A stretch of DNA of 64,000 nucleotides from positions 248,001 to 312,000 of the forward strand of contig NZ_FNFE01000003.1 of the NCBI RefSeq assembly GCF_900100335.1, in the 5' to 3' direction. Shown one piece after another: positions 9,116 to 16,762 of the stretch. The first letter of the stretch is position 1; the number at the start of each line of letters is the position of its first letter. The notes beneath the pieces were generated by a model that searched no databases, was not told where the DNA came from, and saw only the letters and a list, made by a program, of their open reading frames with translations. A program made the translations under genes and the position numbers. This DNA comes from Natronorubrum texcoconense (lineage in GTDB: Archaea > Halobacteriota > Halobacteria > Halobacteriales > Natrialbaceae).

Positions 9116-9257
9116 TCTGTGGCGAGTAGCTCGGTGTGAACTAGCAAGGGTCGTTGGACGGTCGATTAACTGAGAGCTATCATCGAAAATTCGCGGGCGA
9201 TGGGATGAACGTAGAAACCCGAGTCCCTGAATCAGCGGTTATCGGTCAACGACGAGA

Positions 9258-9917
9258 TCAGTGGTCGTGGTCGTCGTCGTGGTCGTCGTCGTGGTCGTGG
9301 TCGTCGTCGTGGTCGTGGTCGTGGTCGTCGTCGTGATCGTGGTCGTCGTCGTCGTGGTCGTGACCGTCGTCCGGGTCCGTGTACTCTTGCTCGCCGTCAC
9401 CGACTTCGACCTCGAGCGGATGTCCATCGGGCGTTTCGTAGACGACCTCGCCGTCTTCAACGAGGTGGAAGATGAGATCGCTGAACCCTTCTTCGGTCCC
9501 TTCGATGTGTAGGTGATCGCCGTGCGAGTCGATCTCGAGGATGTCGTTTCCGTCTTCTTCGGCCTCGAGTTCGAGGCCATCGCCTAGTTCGATCTCGTGT
9601 CCGTCGTCGTCCTCGACGTACGCACCGACCGAGACGTAGTCGCCCTCCGGAACCATCAGCGGACCGTGATCCCAGTGGTCGCCGTGGACGTACGCGATGA
9701 CGTCTTCATCGTGGTCTCGGTCGAGCAGATGGAACTCCTCGACGTGGAGGTGGCTGTCGTCATCGTCGCCGTTGTCGTCGCCTCCATCATCGTCGCCGTT
9801 GTCGTCGTCTCCATCATCGTCGTCGCCACCCAGACAGCCGGCGAGACCAGCAAGTGTGATCGAACCGGACGCTGCGAGCAGCTTTCGGCGAGTTGCCGAT
9901 CGTGGGTCTACAGTCAT
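9258..9917 (-). CDS. metal-binding lipoprotein with His/Asp-repeat tail, homologous to the ZnuA insert
   Basis: A 219-residue protein starting at the ATG at 9917; an earlier in-frame start would put 34 residues before the signal peptide and is rejected. The signal sequence ends in lipobox LAGC (Cys28) and is followed by a 25-residue Asp/Gly linker. A module at 58-172 (AYVHGDHWDHG, VEDDDGHEIEL, HLVEDGEVVYET) aligns along its length with ZnuA residues 152-269. The tail from 185 onward is almost only His and Asp in HD/HDDD units, a typical low-affinity divalent-metal sponge. Position and strand put it just upstream of znuA. I infer that it captures zinc at the cell surface and hands it to the importer. 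I cannot name a family for the module. Confidence 0.85.
   Translation of the reverse strand: MTVDPRSATRRKLLAASGSITLAGLAGCLGGDDDDGDDDNGDDDGGDDNGDDDDSHLHVEEFHLLDRDHDEDVIAYVHGDHWDHGPLMVPEGDYVSVGAYVEDDDGHEIELGDGLELEAEEDGNDILEIDSHGDHLHIEGTEEGFSDLIFHLVEDGEVVYETPDGHPLEVEVGDGEQEYTDPDDGHDHDDDDHDHDDDHDHDHDDDHDHDDDHDDDHDH
9261..9362 (-). repeat. tandem codon repeat encoding the His/Asp tail
   Basis: About 100 bases of GTC/GTG triplets (plus-strand view) encode the HD/HDDD tail of the lipoprotein. The unit is irregular, 6-15 bases, so length variation between strains is likely. It is coding sequence, not a CRISPR array. Confidence 0.85.
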
Positions 9918-9943
9918 GATAGGTATCAACGGAGAATTGCGAC

Positions 9944-9956
9944 TCATTAGTAATGA
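9944..9956 (-). promoter_or_regulatory. inverted repeat upstream of the metal-binding lipoprotein gene
   Basis: TCATTA-G-TAATGA is a perfect palindrome with 6-base arms, 27-39 nt before the ATG, in an AT-rich stretch where the TATA box should lie. It could be the operator that controls the lipoprotein gene in response to metal. It differs from the palindrome before znuA. Confidence 0.35.
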
Positions 9957-10081
9957 AGCTGACGATCTTATTAAGGGAGAACAAGCGATCTCGGGAGGAT
10001 AACATAGCCCCAATAACACAGCCGTTCGCGGCCTCGAGCCCCGAAAACAGGGACGGCTTAGCGTCAGCGAGATGTTGCGTG

Positions 10082-10558
10082 TTAACTGGTGACGACTGTC
10101 GGCTCGGCGTCTGCGAGCCGTCGTAGCTCGTCGGGATCGATGGGGAAGACGGCCTCGGGAGTGCCCGCAGCCGCCCAGACAGTCTCGTGCTCGAGCAACG
10201 TTTCGTCGACGACGACCGGAACGGCTCGGTCGTGACAGAACGGTGGAACGCCGCCGATCGACCAGCCGAGTTCGTCTTTGATCTCCCCGGCGTCCGCCAT
10301 CGAGACGGCGTTGCCGCTGACGTCGAACGCCGCACCGAGTGCGGCCTCGTCGACGCGGTTCGCACCGCTCGTCACCGAGACGACGAGCGAACCGTCGACG
10401 TCGAACACGAGCGAACTGGCGATCTGAGCGACGTCACAGCCGACCGCGTCCGCGGCGTCGGCCGCCGTTTTCGTTCCTTCGGGAAACTCCTCGACGTCGG
10501 GGTCGAACTCGTACTCGTCGCGCGCACGTTCTGCGAAGGCCGTCGCACGTGGATGCAT
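10082..10558 (-). CDS. YbaK/EbsC-family aminoacyl-tRNA deacylase
   Basis: A 158-residue single-domain cytosolic protein of the YbaK/ProX editing family, which hydrolyses mischarged aminoacyl-tRNAs. Typical features are IASSLVFDVDGSLVVSV, the loop GGVPPFCH and the end region WAAAGTPEAVFPIDP. Length and order match the family. The exact tRNA edited (Cys-tRNA-Pro or Ala-tRNA-Pro) cannot be read from the sequence. It is monocistronic or forms a loose pair with the next minus-strand gene, 33 nt away. Confidence 0.88.
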   Translation of the reverse strand: MHPRATAFAERARDEYEFDPDVEEFPEGTKTAADAADAVGCDVAQIASSLVFDVDGSLVVSVTSGANRVDEAALGAAFDVSGNAVSMADAGEIKDELGWSIGGVPPFCHDRAVPVVVDETLLEHETVWAAAGTPEAVFPIDPDELRRLADAEPTVVTS

Positions 10559-10591
10559 GGGCTCTTGTTACGATTAGGGCCACAAAAACGT

Positions 10592-11014
10592 TCACTCGAG
10601 CGAGACCGAGAGCCGAACGCCGTTTCGGCGTCGGTACGCCGGCAACTGTCCCGTCTCGTGGTCACGAACGACGTCGAAGACGTCGAATCGGACGACCAGC
10701 CGTCCGGGATCGATCGTCGCACGCAGGACCGGCCCGCGACTCGTGACGACGACGTACGGCGGCGCGGCGACCGGCTGCGCTCGCAGTTCGTAGCCCGTCG
10801 CGTCGACGACGTCGGCGAGCACGAGCGGTAGCTGCTCGAGCAGACCGGTCGCCTCGAGCGCCCCTCGAAGCCCGTCGACCACCGCGTCGCGGTCGGTCGT
10901 GCGAGCGGTGTCCCAGGGGTCGGCGACCTGCGTCGCGCAGTGATCGATCCCGTCGACGATCGCGGCGTGCTCGTCCTGAATCCGGCGTCGAGCGTCTCGG
11001 ACCGGGTACGACAC
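10592..11014 (-). CDS. conserved haloarchaeal hypothetical protein
   Basis: A 140-residue protein I do not recognise. The first half is helical with acidic and His residues (EHAAIVDGIDHCATQ). The second half looks like a beta-rich domain (VVVTSRGPVLRATID, LVVRFDVFDVV). No signal peptide or membrane segment is visible. It lies between the YbaK deacylase gene and the YihY gene, all on the minus strand, with short gaps of 33 and 48 nt. The real codon bias and family-like beta pattern support a true gene; no function can be given. Confidence 0.7.
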   Translation of the reverse strand: MSYPVRDARRRIQDEHAAIVDGIDHCATQVADPWDTARTTDRDAVVDGLRGALEATGLLEQLPLVLADVVDATGYELRAQPVAAPPYVVVTSRGPVLRATIDPGRLVVRFDVFDVVRDHETGQLPAYRRRNGVRLSVSLE

Positions 11015-11062
11015 GGCTACGAGTGCGAGTGGGAGTCACTAAGGTGTCCCGACTCGTCCCGG

Positions 11063-12235
11063 CTACTCTCGCCGGCGATCGACGGTCCCGATCTTCAGCG
11101 TCTGTACGTGTCGTGCCACCGTTCGTAGCGCTCGTCGCCACGCCGGATCGTCCGTCGCCGCTCGTTGGTGCTCCTCGAGTTCGCGTCGGAGTCGTTCGTT
11201 CGCCTCCGACAGGTCCCGGTTTTTGGCTTCGAGGTCGTCGACGCGGTCCTCGAGTCGGTACCGACGGTCCCGCTGGGCCTCGAGGTCGAGTTGTATCTGC
11301 TTTCGCTCACGCTCGAGGCTGTCTACGCGGTCGGCGAGTCGCTCGCGCTCGCGTTGGTCCTCGTCGACGAACGACTCGCGTTCGGTCGCAGCGATAGACT
11401 CCTCGGAGAGATCCATCTCCTCGTCGTCGGTCTCGGACTCTTCCTCGGGGACGAGATAGCCGGTTCCGATCGCGTTGACGACGGCGCCCGAGAGCAGGAT
11501 GAGGCCGCCGAAGTAGAGCCACGTCAGCAACAGGAGGATGGCACCGACCGCTCCACCACCCGAGTCGGCGGCGAAGGCGACGTACACGCGAAAGAGCGAC
11601 TGCAGTGCCATCCAGCCGACGGCTGCGACGATGACCCCGGGAATAACCTCGCGTTTGGAGATTCCCTCGATGTCGGGGAAGTAGTAGTACATCGGATAGA
11701 ACGCGGCCGTGAGCACGATGAGGAGCAAGAGCGACTGCAACAGACCGAACCCGGGAATACTCGGCAGGAACGCGAAGACGATCCCCATGCCGGCCGCCGC
11801 GATCAGTGCGCCGCCAATCGCACCGAAGACGAGCAGGGCGTCACGCAGCTGTTCGACGAACGAGTTCTCCCCCGCCGTCCCGTAAATCTCGGAGAACGCC
11901 TTGTCCAGTCCCCTGAAGATCTTCAGTGACCCCCAGACGAGGACGACAACCCCGATTATGGTCGAGCCCGCCGTTGCGGGTGAGTCCTCGAGGGACTCCT
12001 CGACGAGTAGCTGGCCGCTCTCCGGGAGGGTGCCCTGCGTCGTCTCCGTGACCTGCGTCGCGAACTGTTCGTCCGGGACGAGCGTCACGAGGAAGAAGAC
12101 GAGCACGAGCAACGGAATCAGCGAGATAAAGGCCTGATAGGCGATGCTCGCGGCCATGAAGGGCACGTTTTTCTCCTGAATACCGTCGACGACCGTCTTT
12201 CCGAAGGCGATGCCGTCCCGAACGTCCGTAGACAT
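11063..12235 (-). CDS. YihY/BrkB-family membrane protein with C-terminal coiled coil
   Basis: A 390-residue protein. Residues about 25-270 hold six membrane segments with the YihY/BrkB pattern (MAASIAYQAFISLIPLL near the start, VVVLVWGSLKIFRGLDKAF in the middle). The function of the family is unsettled. After the last helix comes an acidic linker and about 80 residues of heptad-rich coiled coil (RERERLADRVDSLERERKQ onward), which bacterial members lack. A basic end follows (VARHVQTLKIG). The start at 12235 is chosen because translation from an upstream ATG would add a basic, non-haloarchaeal stretch. The tail faces the cytoplasm if the usual topology holds, and could tether a partner or oligomerise the protein. 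Confidence 0.85.
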   Translation of the reverse strand: MSTDVRDGIAFGKTVVDGIQEKNVPFMAASIAYQAFISLIPLLVLVFFLVTLVPDEQFATQVTETTQGTLPESGQLLVEESLEDSPATAGSTIIGVVVLVWGSLKIFRGLDKAFSEIYGTAGENSFVEQLRDALLVFGAIGGALIAAAGMGIVFAFLPSIPGFGLLQSLLLLIVLTAAFYPMYYYFPDIEGISKREVIPGVIVAAVGWMALQSLFRVYVAFAADSGGGAVGAILLLLTWLYFGGLILLSGAVVNAIGTGYLVPEEESETDDEEMDLSEESIAATERESFVDEDQRERERLADRVDSLERERKQIQLDLEAQRDRRYRLEDRVDDLEAKNRDLSEANERLRRELEEHQRAATDDPAWRRALRTVARHVQTLKIGTVDRRRE

Positions 12236-12301
12236 ACGATAGAAACGGCACCGGACCACGATAGCCCGTTGGCTTGCAGCCACCGTGTTCGCTATGACCC
12301 C

Positions 12302-13363
12302 TCAGCTATCGGTCGGGCGGCTCTCCGCGCCGTCCTCCAGAATCGAGTCGACCGCGCCCCGTGTCGGGAGCGCGGTCATCGCCCCCGTGCCGGTCGTCGT
12401 CGTCGCCGCGACCGCGTTCGCGAACGCGAGCGTCGCCTCGAGCGATCGGTCGTCGCGCAACCCGGCGATCACGCCCGCGACGAACGCATCGCCGGCGCCG
12501 GTCGTATCGACGACGTCGACGTCGAACCCGGGGTGGTCGACGAGACGAAGATCGGTTTCGGCCGTGGTCGACCCCGGATCGACTGTCGGCCACGGCGCAC
12601 GCGGGGACGACAGCCCGACGGCTCCCTCGCCTCCACGCGTCACGAACACGGTATGCGGGCCGTCTTCCTCCCCACCGTTTTCGAGTACGGCTCGAGCGAT
12701 TCTCTCGGCTTTCGATACCGACCCGGAACCCGTCGAAACGGATCCGGCGTCGAATCCGAGCCGTTCGAGCTCCTCGACGGTGGCCTTGCAGACGTCGACG
12801 TGGGCGAGCGCGTCGCGGCCGACGCGGGCGAAGGTCTCCGCGTCGGGCCACAGCTCCGGCCTGAAGTTCGGATCGAACGAGGTGGTACACCCCGCCGCGG
12901 ACGCCCGCTCGAGCAGGTCCAGCGTCGCCTCCCGCGACGCGCCGCTCGCGAGGGTGACGCCGCCGGCGTGAACCCATTCGAACTCCGCGAGCGTCGCGTC
13001 GTCGACTCGACCGGGCTCGAGGCGCGTGTCCGCGGTTCCGTCGCGATAGAAGCTGAACTCGCGGTCGCCCGTCTCGTCGTGGGTGACAAACGCCAGCGTC
13101 GTCTTCGCGTCGGGATCGCGTTCGACGAATCGGGTCGGAAGCCCCGCCTCCGAGAGCGTCGACTCGAGGTAGCGACCGAACGGATCGTCGCCGACGCGGG
13201 TCCAAAACTGTGGCGCGTGCTCGAGACGAGCGAGCCCGACGGCGACGTTCGCCGGGGCGCCGCCGGGTCGACGCTCGAAGCCCGGGACGTCCTCGAGCGG
13301 TCCCGGTCGTTCGGGCAAGAAATCGATCAGCGTCTCGCCGGCCACGAGTACGTCGTGCGTCAT
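12302..13363 (-). CDS. PfkB-family sugar kinase
   Basis: A 353-residue ribokinase-fold kinase that phosphorylates a sugar with ATP. PfkB signature 1 is present as GGAPANVAVGLARLE near residue 35, and signature 2 as DTTGAGDAFVAGV with the catalytic Asp. It resembles fructokinases and 2-keto-3-deoxygluconate kinases; which one cannot be decided from sequence. The neighbouring GAPN-like dehydrogenase (same strand, 171 nt upstream) suggests sugar or sugar-acid breakdown. The chosen ATG (13363) avoids an N-terminal tail without family likeness. A partial match to an iron-regulator site lies 26 nt upstream (see rejected items). Confidence 0.88.
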   Translation of the reverse strand: MTHDVLVAGETLIDFLPERPGPLEDVPGFERRPGGAPANVAVGLARLEHAPQFWTRVGDDPFGRYLESTLSEAGLPTRFVERDPDAKTTLAFVTHDETGDREFSFYRDGTADTRLEPGRVDDATLAEFEWVHAGGVTLASGASREATLDLLERASAAGCTTSFDPNFRPELWPDAETFARVGRDALAHVDVCKATVEELERLGFDAGSVSTGSGSVSKAERIARAVLENGGEEDGPHTVFVTRGGEGAVGLSSPRAPWPTVDPGSTTAETDLRLVDHPGFDVDVVDTTGAGDAFVAGVIAGLRDDRSLEATLAFANAVAATTTTGTGAMTALPTRGAVDSILEDGAESRPTDS

Positions 13364-13534
13364 AGCTGCCACTCGCGCAGCCGACAAGTTAGGCGTACCT
13401 GTGTCGAGCGATCGCTCTCGAGGAGGAAGCGCTGCAGACGGTCGCAAACGAGAGAGCGAGGAGAGTTCGCAACGCGGTCAGCGGGGACGGCTGACCGGCG
13501 AGGTGCGTGGGTGTGGCAGTTCGTGTGCCGCCGG

Positions 13535-15004
13535 TTAGAGGACGATGCTCTTCTTGCGGAGCATCGCGTGGATGGAGGCGTCGAGCCCCTCGCGGCCGAT
13601 CCCGGAGTCCTTGTTGCCGCCGAAGGGGATGTCGCCGAGGCCGTGGCTCGGCGCGCCGTTGATGCGGACGGCACCGGCGTCGACGCGGTTCGCGACGTCC
13701 ATCGCACGGTTGTGATCGCTGGTGAAGACGGCGGCGTCCAGGGCGAGGTCGGAGCCGTTCGCGATCTCGAGCGCTTCCTCCTGGTCCGAGAAGGTCGTGA
13801 CGACGGCGACGGGGCCGAACTGCTCTTCGTCGACGATGCGGGCGTCGTGGGGGACGTTCGCGAGCAGCGTCGGTTCGAAGAACTGGTTGCCGAGCTCCTC
13901 GGGGACGCCCTCGGGTGCGCGGCGTTCGCCACCGCGGACGAGGTCGGCGCCCTTCTCGATGGCGTCTTCGACGAGTTCCTCGACCCAGTCGGCCTGGTCT
14001 TCGCTGATGAGCGGCCCGAGGGCGGTGTCCTCGTCGAAGAGGTCGCCGGGCGTCCAGCTATCCATCTCGGCGTCGATTAGCTCGACGAGGTCGTCGTGAA
14101 CGGATTCGTGGGCGAGCACGCGCGAGACGGCCGAGCAGCGCTGGCCGGCGTACTTGAACGAGCCCTTGGCGCAGTTGCCCGCGACGTCCTCGAGGTCGGC
14201 GTCGTCGAAGACGATCGCCGGCGCGTTGCCGCCGAGTTCCATGTGGAGGTTGACCATGCCGCTCTCGCGGGCGACGTGTTTGCCCGCGCCCGAGGAGCCG
14301 GTCATTGCGATGGCGTTGACGCGGTCGTCGCCCGACAGCACGTCGCCGATCTCGCTGGCTTCGCCGGGAACGAAGTTGAACGCGCCGTCCGGGATGCCGT
14401 CGACGTCGGCGATGACGTCCGCGAGGATCGCGGCCGAGATCGGCGTCTTGCTCGCCGGTTTGAGCAGGACGCTGTTGCCGGCGGCGAGTGCAGGGGCAAC
14501 CTGTAACGCCGTCGTCGCTAACGGATAGTTGTACGGCGTGATACAGAGCACCGCACCGATCGGCTCGTGTTTGACGATGGCCTGCCAGCCCTCGTGGCCC
14601 TCGGTCGAGCCCTCGCGATACTCGCCCTTGCTGACGATGTTTCGAGCCTCTTCGGCCGCGCGGTCGAATCGCTCTGCGGCCTGGCCGACCTCGCCGCGTG
14701 CCGAGGAGACCGGTTTGCCGGCCTCGCGGACGATGATCTCCGTCAGTTCCTCCTCGCGCTCGCGAAGCCCGTCAGCGATCTCCTCACACCAGGTTGCGCG
14801 CTCGACGACCGACGTCTCGCGCAGTTCCGGTTTGATCTCGTGGGCCGCCTCGAGCGCGGTCTGTGCCGTCGCCGGATCCGCGGCGTCGACCTGGGCGAAG
14901 GTGCCGCCGTCGGCGAGATCCGAGACCGTGATGACGTTCTCCATCTCGAGCCACTCCCCGTCGACGTAGATCCGCTCTCTCCGCTGTGCGACTCTCGTTG
15001 CCAT
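13535..15004 (-). CDS. aldehyde dehydrogenase, GAPN-like
   Basis: A 489-residue NAD(P)-dependent aldehyde dehydrogenase. Catalytic parts are visible: PYNYPLATTALQ (the Asn of the oxyanion hole), MTGSSGAGKH (cofactor loop), the general base Glu in MELGGNAP, and the nucleophile Cys in KYAGQRCSAV. It ends with FGGNKDSGIGREG. The GQRCSA neighbourhood and length resemble archaeal non-phosphorylating glyceraldehyde-3-phosphate dehydrogenase (GapN), but lactaldehyde or succinate-semialdehyde activity is possible. The start at 15004 is seven codons inside the longest frame and matches the usual N-terminus. The gene lies upstream of the PfkB kinase on the same strand. Confidence 0.88.
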   Translation of the reverse strand: MATRVAQRRERIYVDGEWLEMENVITVSDLADGGTFAQVDAADPATAQTALEAAHEIKPELRETSVVERATWCEEIADGLREREEELTEIIVREAGKPVSSARGEVGQAAERFDRAAEEARNIVSKGEYREGSTEGHEGWQAIVKHEPIGAVLCITPYNYPLATTALQVAPALAAGNSVLLKPASKTPISAAILADVIADVDGIPDGAFNFVPGEASEIGDVLSGDDRVNAIAMTGSSGAGKHVARESGMVNLHMELGGNAPAIVFDDADLEDVAGNCAKGSFKYAGQRCSAVSRVLAHESVHDDLVELIDAEMDSWTPGDLFDEDTALGPLISEDQADWVEELVEDAIEKGADLVRGGERRAPEGVPEELGNQFFEPTLLANVPHDARIVDEEQFGPVAVVTTFSDQEEALEIANGSDLALDAAVFTSDHNRAMDVANRVDAGAVRINGAPSHGLGDIPFGGNKDSGIGREGLDASIHAMLRKKSIVL

Positions 15005-15175
15005 ACGAACGCTTAGGACGCCCACACTAAAAATGTTTACTCACTCTCGAAAAAACTACACTTCGTGTGGTGGTAGCAGCCACCAGTGGCGAGGGCGTGG
15101 CACGACCCGAAATATAACGGTGCAACGGGAAACAAAGGTTCCCATTTACGCAAGAAATTTTCTGTCATGGGCAAT

Positions 15176-15182
15176 CTTTAAG
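15176..15182 (+). promoter_or_regulatory. TATA box of dpsA
   Basis: CTTTAAG is centred about 32 nt before the dpsA ATG, giving a leaderless or nearly leaderless transcript. Further upstream (15127-15143) GGGAA and TTCCC form a small spaced inverted repeat that could bind a regulator; weak evidence. Confidence 0.5.
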
Positions 15183-15210
15183 TGGAACGCGCGTGTAGTA
15201 TCGAAATACG

Positions 15211-15756
15211 ATGAGCACCCAGAAGACCGTCCGTCAACAGGCCGACGTCGTCGAGGAGAACGAACTTCGCCTCGATCAGGAGAAGGCCGAACAGATCGTC
15301 GAAGCGCTCAACACGGAGCTGGCGAACGCGTACGTGCTGTACCACCAGCTCAAAAAGCACCACTGGGTCGTCGAGGGCGCGGAGTTCCTCCCGCTCCACG
15401 AGTTCCTCGAGGAGGCCTACGAAAACGTCGAACACGGCGCTGACGTCATCGCAGAACGCGCACAGGCGCTGGGCGGCGTCCCCGTCTCCGGCCCGACCAA
15501 CTTAGAACGTCGCGCGACCGTCGAGTTCGAGGGCGAGGACGTCTACGACGTCCGAACGATGTTCCAGAACGACCTCGAAATGTACGGCGACATCATCGAG
15601 TCGATGCGTGACAGCATCGAACTCGCGGAGAACCTCGGCGATTACGCCACCACCGAGATTCTGCGCGAGATCCTCGTGACGCTCGAGGAAGACGGTCACC
15701 ACTTCGAGCACTACCTCGAGGACGACACCCTCGTGCTCGAAGAGGCGACGAAATAG
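15211..15756 (+). CDS. dpsA: DNA-protecting ferritin-like protein DpsA
   Basis: A 181-residue Dps/ferritin-like protein that forms a dodecameric shell, oxidises Fe2+ and stores iron, sparing DNA from Fenton damage. The Dps ferroxidase pattern is present: HQLKKHHWVVEGAEFLPLHEFLEE near residues 46-70, with the H/D/E ligands, and ERAQALGG. A helix with EILREILVTLEEDGHHFEHYLED completes the bundle. The length matches the known haloarchaeal DpsA. It is monocistronic with its own promoter and a T-run after the stop. Less than 1 kb away lies a small gene under an iron-type operator, so iron homeostasis is a local theme. Confidence 0.95.
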   Translation: MSTQKTVRQQADVVEENELRLDQEKAEQIVEALNTELANAYVLYHQLKKHHWVVEGAEFLPLHEFLEEAYENVEHGADVIAERAQALGGVPVSGPTNLERRATVEFEGEDVYDVRTMFQNDLEMYGDIIESMRDSIELAENLGDYATTEILREILVTLEEDGHHFEHYLEDDTLVLEEATK

Positions 15757-15793
15757 AGCGCCTGACGACGACGGCAGTCCGCTTCGATTCTCG

Positions 15794-15800
15794 TATTTTT
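15794..15800 (+). terminator. T-tract terminator after dpsA
   Basis: A TATTTTT run about 37 nt after the dpsA stop codon is a plausible archaeal oligo-T terminator. No stem-loop is needed in archaea. Confidence 0.4.
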
Positions 15801-15873
15801 CACCCACCGTGAGCGACGGCCGTCGCTCGCGTTCGTCACGTAACGTCCCGTCGAGTACGGTCGAGAACGTCCC

Positions 15874-16266
15874 TCAATCCCGGTAGTAAATAATTCCGGC
15901 GAGGAGCCCGACGCCGACGAGACCGAGCAGCGGCCGGATCGGGTCGACGTAGGTCGCCAGCCACGACGCGCTGAAGAGCGCGACGAGCACCGCGTTGCAG
16001 TGAGGACAGGCGACGGCGACGAAGCCGGTCGCGGCACCGCCGTACGCACAGCCGTCGCCGCCGCAGTCGTCGAGCGTCGCTCGCTGCGTGACGTACGCGC
16101 CGACGAGAACGGCCGTCAGCGACAGCAATGCGTAATCGAGTGCGGTTCGGGGAACCATGCGGTCGAACAGCGACGTCTGGAGGAGACCGGTGACGACGCC
16201 GGTGAACAGGAAGAATCCGCCCGCAGCCAGAGCGCCCCGCAGGAGCGCCGCCCGAGTGGCCTGCAT
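15874..16266 (-). CDS. small membrane protein with Cys-rich CPHCN motif
   Basis: A 130-residue protein with four predicted membrane helices (about 10-30, 42-60, 75-95, 110-127). Between helices 2 and 3 it has DDCGGDGCAYG, and helix 3 opens with ACPHCN, so four Cys and one His lie close together. That is a plausible metal- or thiol-exchange site at the membrane surface. I do not recognise a named family. It lies downstream of, and on the same strand as, the 54-codon gene with an iron-type operator (16469-16633), 203 nt away, so co-transcription is possible but not shown. The start at 16266 gives a normal positively charged N-terminus. Confidence 0.7.
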   Translation of the reverse strand: MQATRAALLRGALAAGGFFLFTGVVTGLLQTSLFDRMVPRTALDYALLSLTAVLVGAYVTQRATLDDCGGDGCAYGGAATGFVAVACPHCNAVLVALFSASWLATYVDPIRPLLGLVGVGLLAGIIYYRD

Positions 16267-16468
16267 GATCGTCGGGTTCGAGGGCGGCGTACAAAGCCGC
16301 TGTGACTGTGCGTTCGAGACGGAAGTCGGTGGGGATCAGCGAGTAGCGGTCGATCCGAGTCAGCGAGACGAGAGAGAGTCGGCGAGACGAAATCGAGTGC
16401 GGTCGCTTCGCTCGGTCCCGAAGCGGTCGTCCAGCAGTGAGACGCGGGAGTCGACGGTCCCGACCGAC

Positions 16469-16633
16469 TCACCGCTCGAGGTCGACGGCGAGATCGGTGG
16501 CGATCCAGCCGTCCGTGTTGCCGCGTTCGGTAAAGATGAGTTTGCCGGGGCGGGGCTCGTGACTGCACACGACTGCCGCCGGCTCCTCGTGTTCGTCGGT
16601 GTCGGAATCCTGCCTGCGGGCGGGTACGTCCAT
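16469..16633 (-). CDS. 54-residue protein under an iron-regulator operator
   Basis: ATG at 16633 opens a 54-codon frame ending at TGA 16469. The protein is acidic, without signal peptide or membrane helix, and contains VVCSHEPRPGK and a C-terminal half with NTDGWIATDLAVDLE. One Cys-Ser-His set could bind metal. A DtxR/Idr-type operator and a TATA-like TTTTTAGA (minus strand) stand immediately before it at ideal distances. That strongly argues that this frame is a real, leaderless, metal-regulated gene rather than chance. I think similar short proteins occur in haloarchaea, but I cannot give a family name or a function. Confidence 0.75.
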   Translation of the reverse strand: MDVPARRQDSDTDEHEEPAAVVCSHEPRPGKLIFTERGNTDGWIATDLAVDLER

Positions 16634-16642
16634 CAGGTGAAG

Positions 16643-16656
16643 TTAGGCGAGCCTAA
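16643..16656 (-). promoter_or_regulatory. DtxR/Idr-type (iron-dependent regulator) operator
   Basis: TTAGGCGAGCCTAA is a perfect 14-base inverted repeat that fits the haloarchaeal iron-dependent repressor consensus TTAGG-N4-CCTAA. It lies between a TATA-like element (16658-16665) and the ATG of the 54-codon gene (16633), so a bound repressor would cover the transcription start. Consensus knowledge is from the Idr/SirR (DtxR) family; control of this gene is inference. Confidence 0.8.
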
Positions 16657-16762
16657 ATCTAAAAAGGTTTTGGTTGGCCTAAGACCCTGGGAGTGCGAAA
16701 ACCCACTCGCCTCGACGGCTGCATAGGGTACTTTCACACTGATCGCGGCCGTAGCCGCGCGC

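Noticed and set aside
9258-9370. CRISPR-like tandem repeats (GTCGTCGTGGTCGTG)
   Set aside because: The repeat is in frame with the lipoprotein and encodes its His/Asp tail. There are no spacers of regular length and no cas genes.
13389-13401. Second iron-regulator site, TTAGGCGTACCTG, before the PfkB gene
   Set aside because: It matches only one half and part of the other of TTAGG-N4-CCTAA, and PfkB has no iron link. Chance is likely, though a weak site cannot be excluded.
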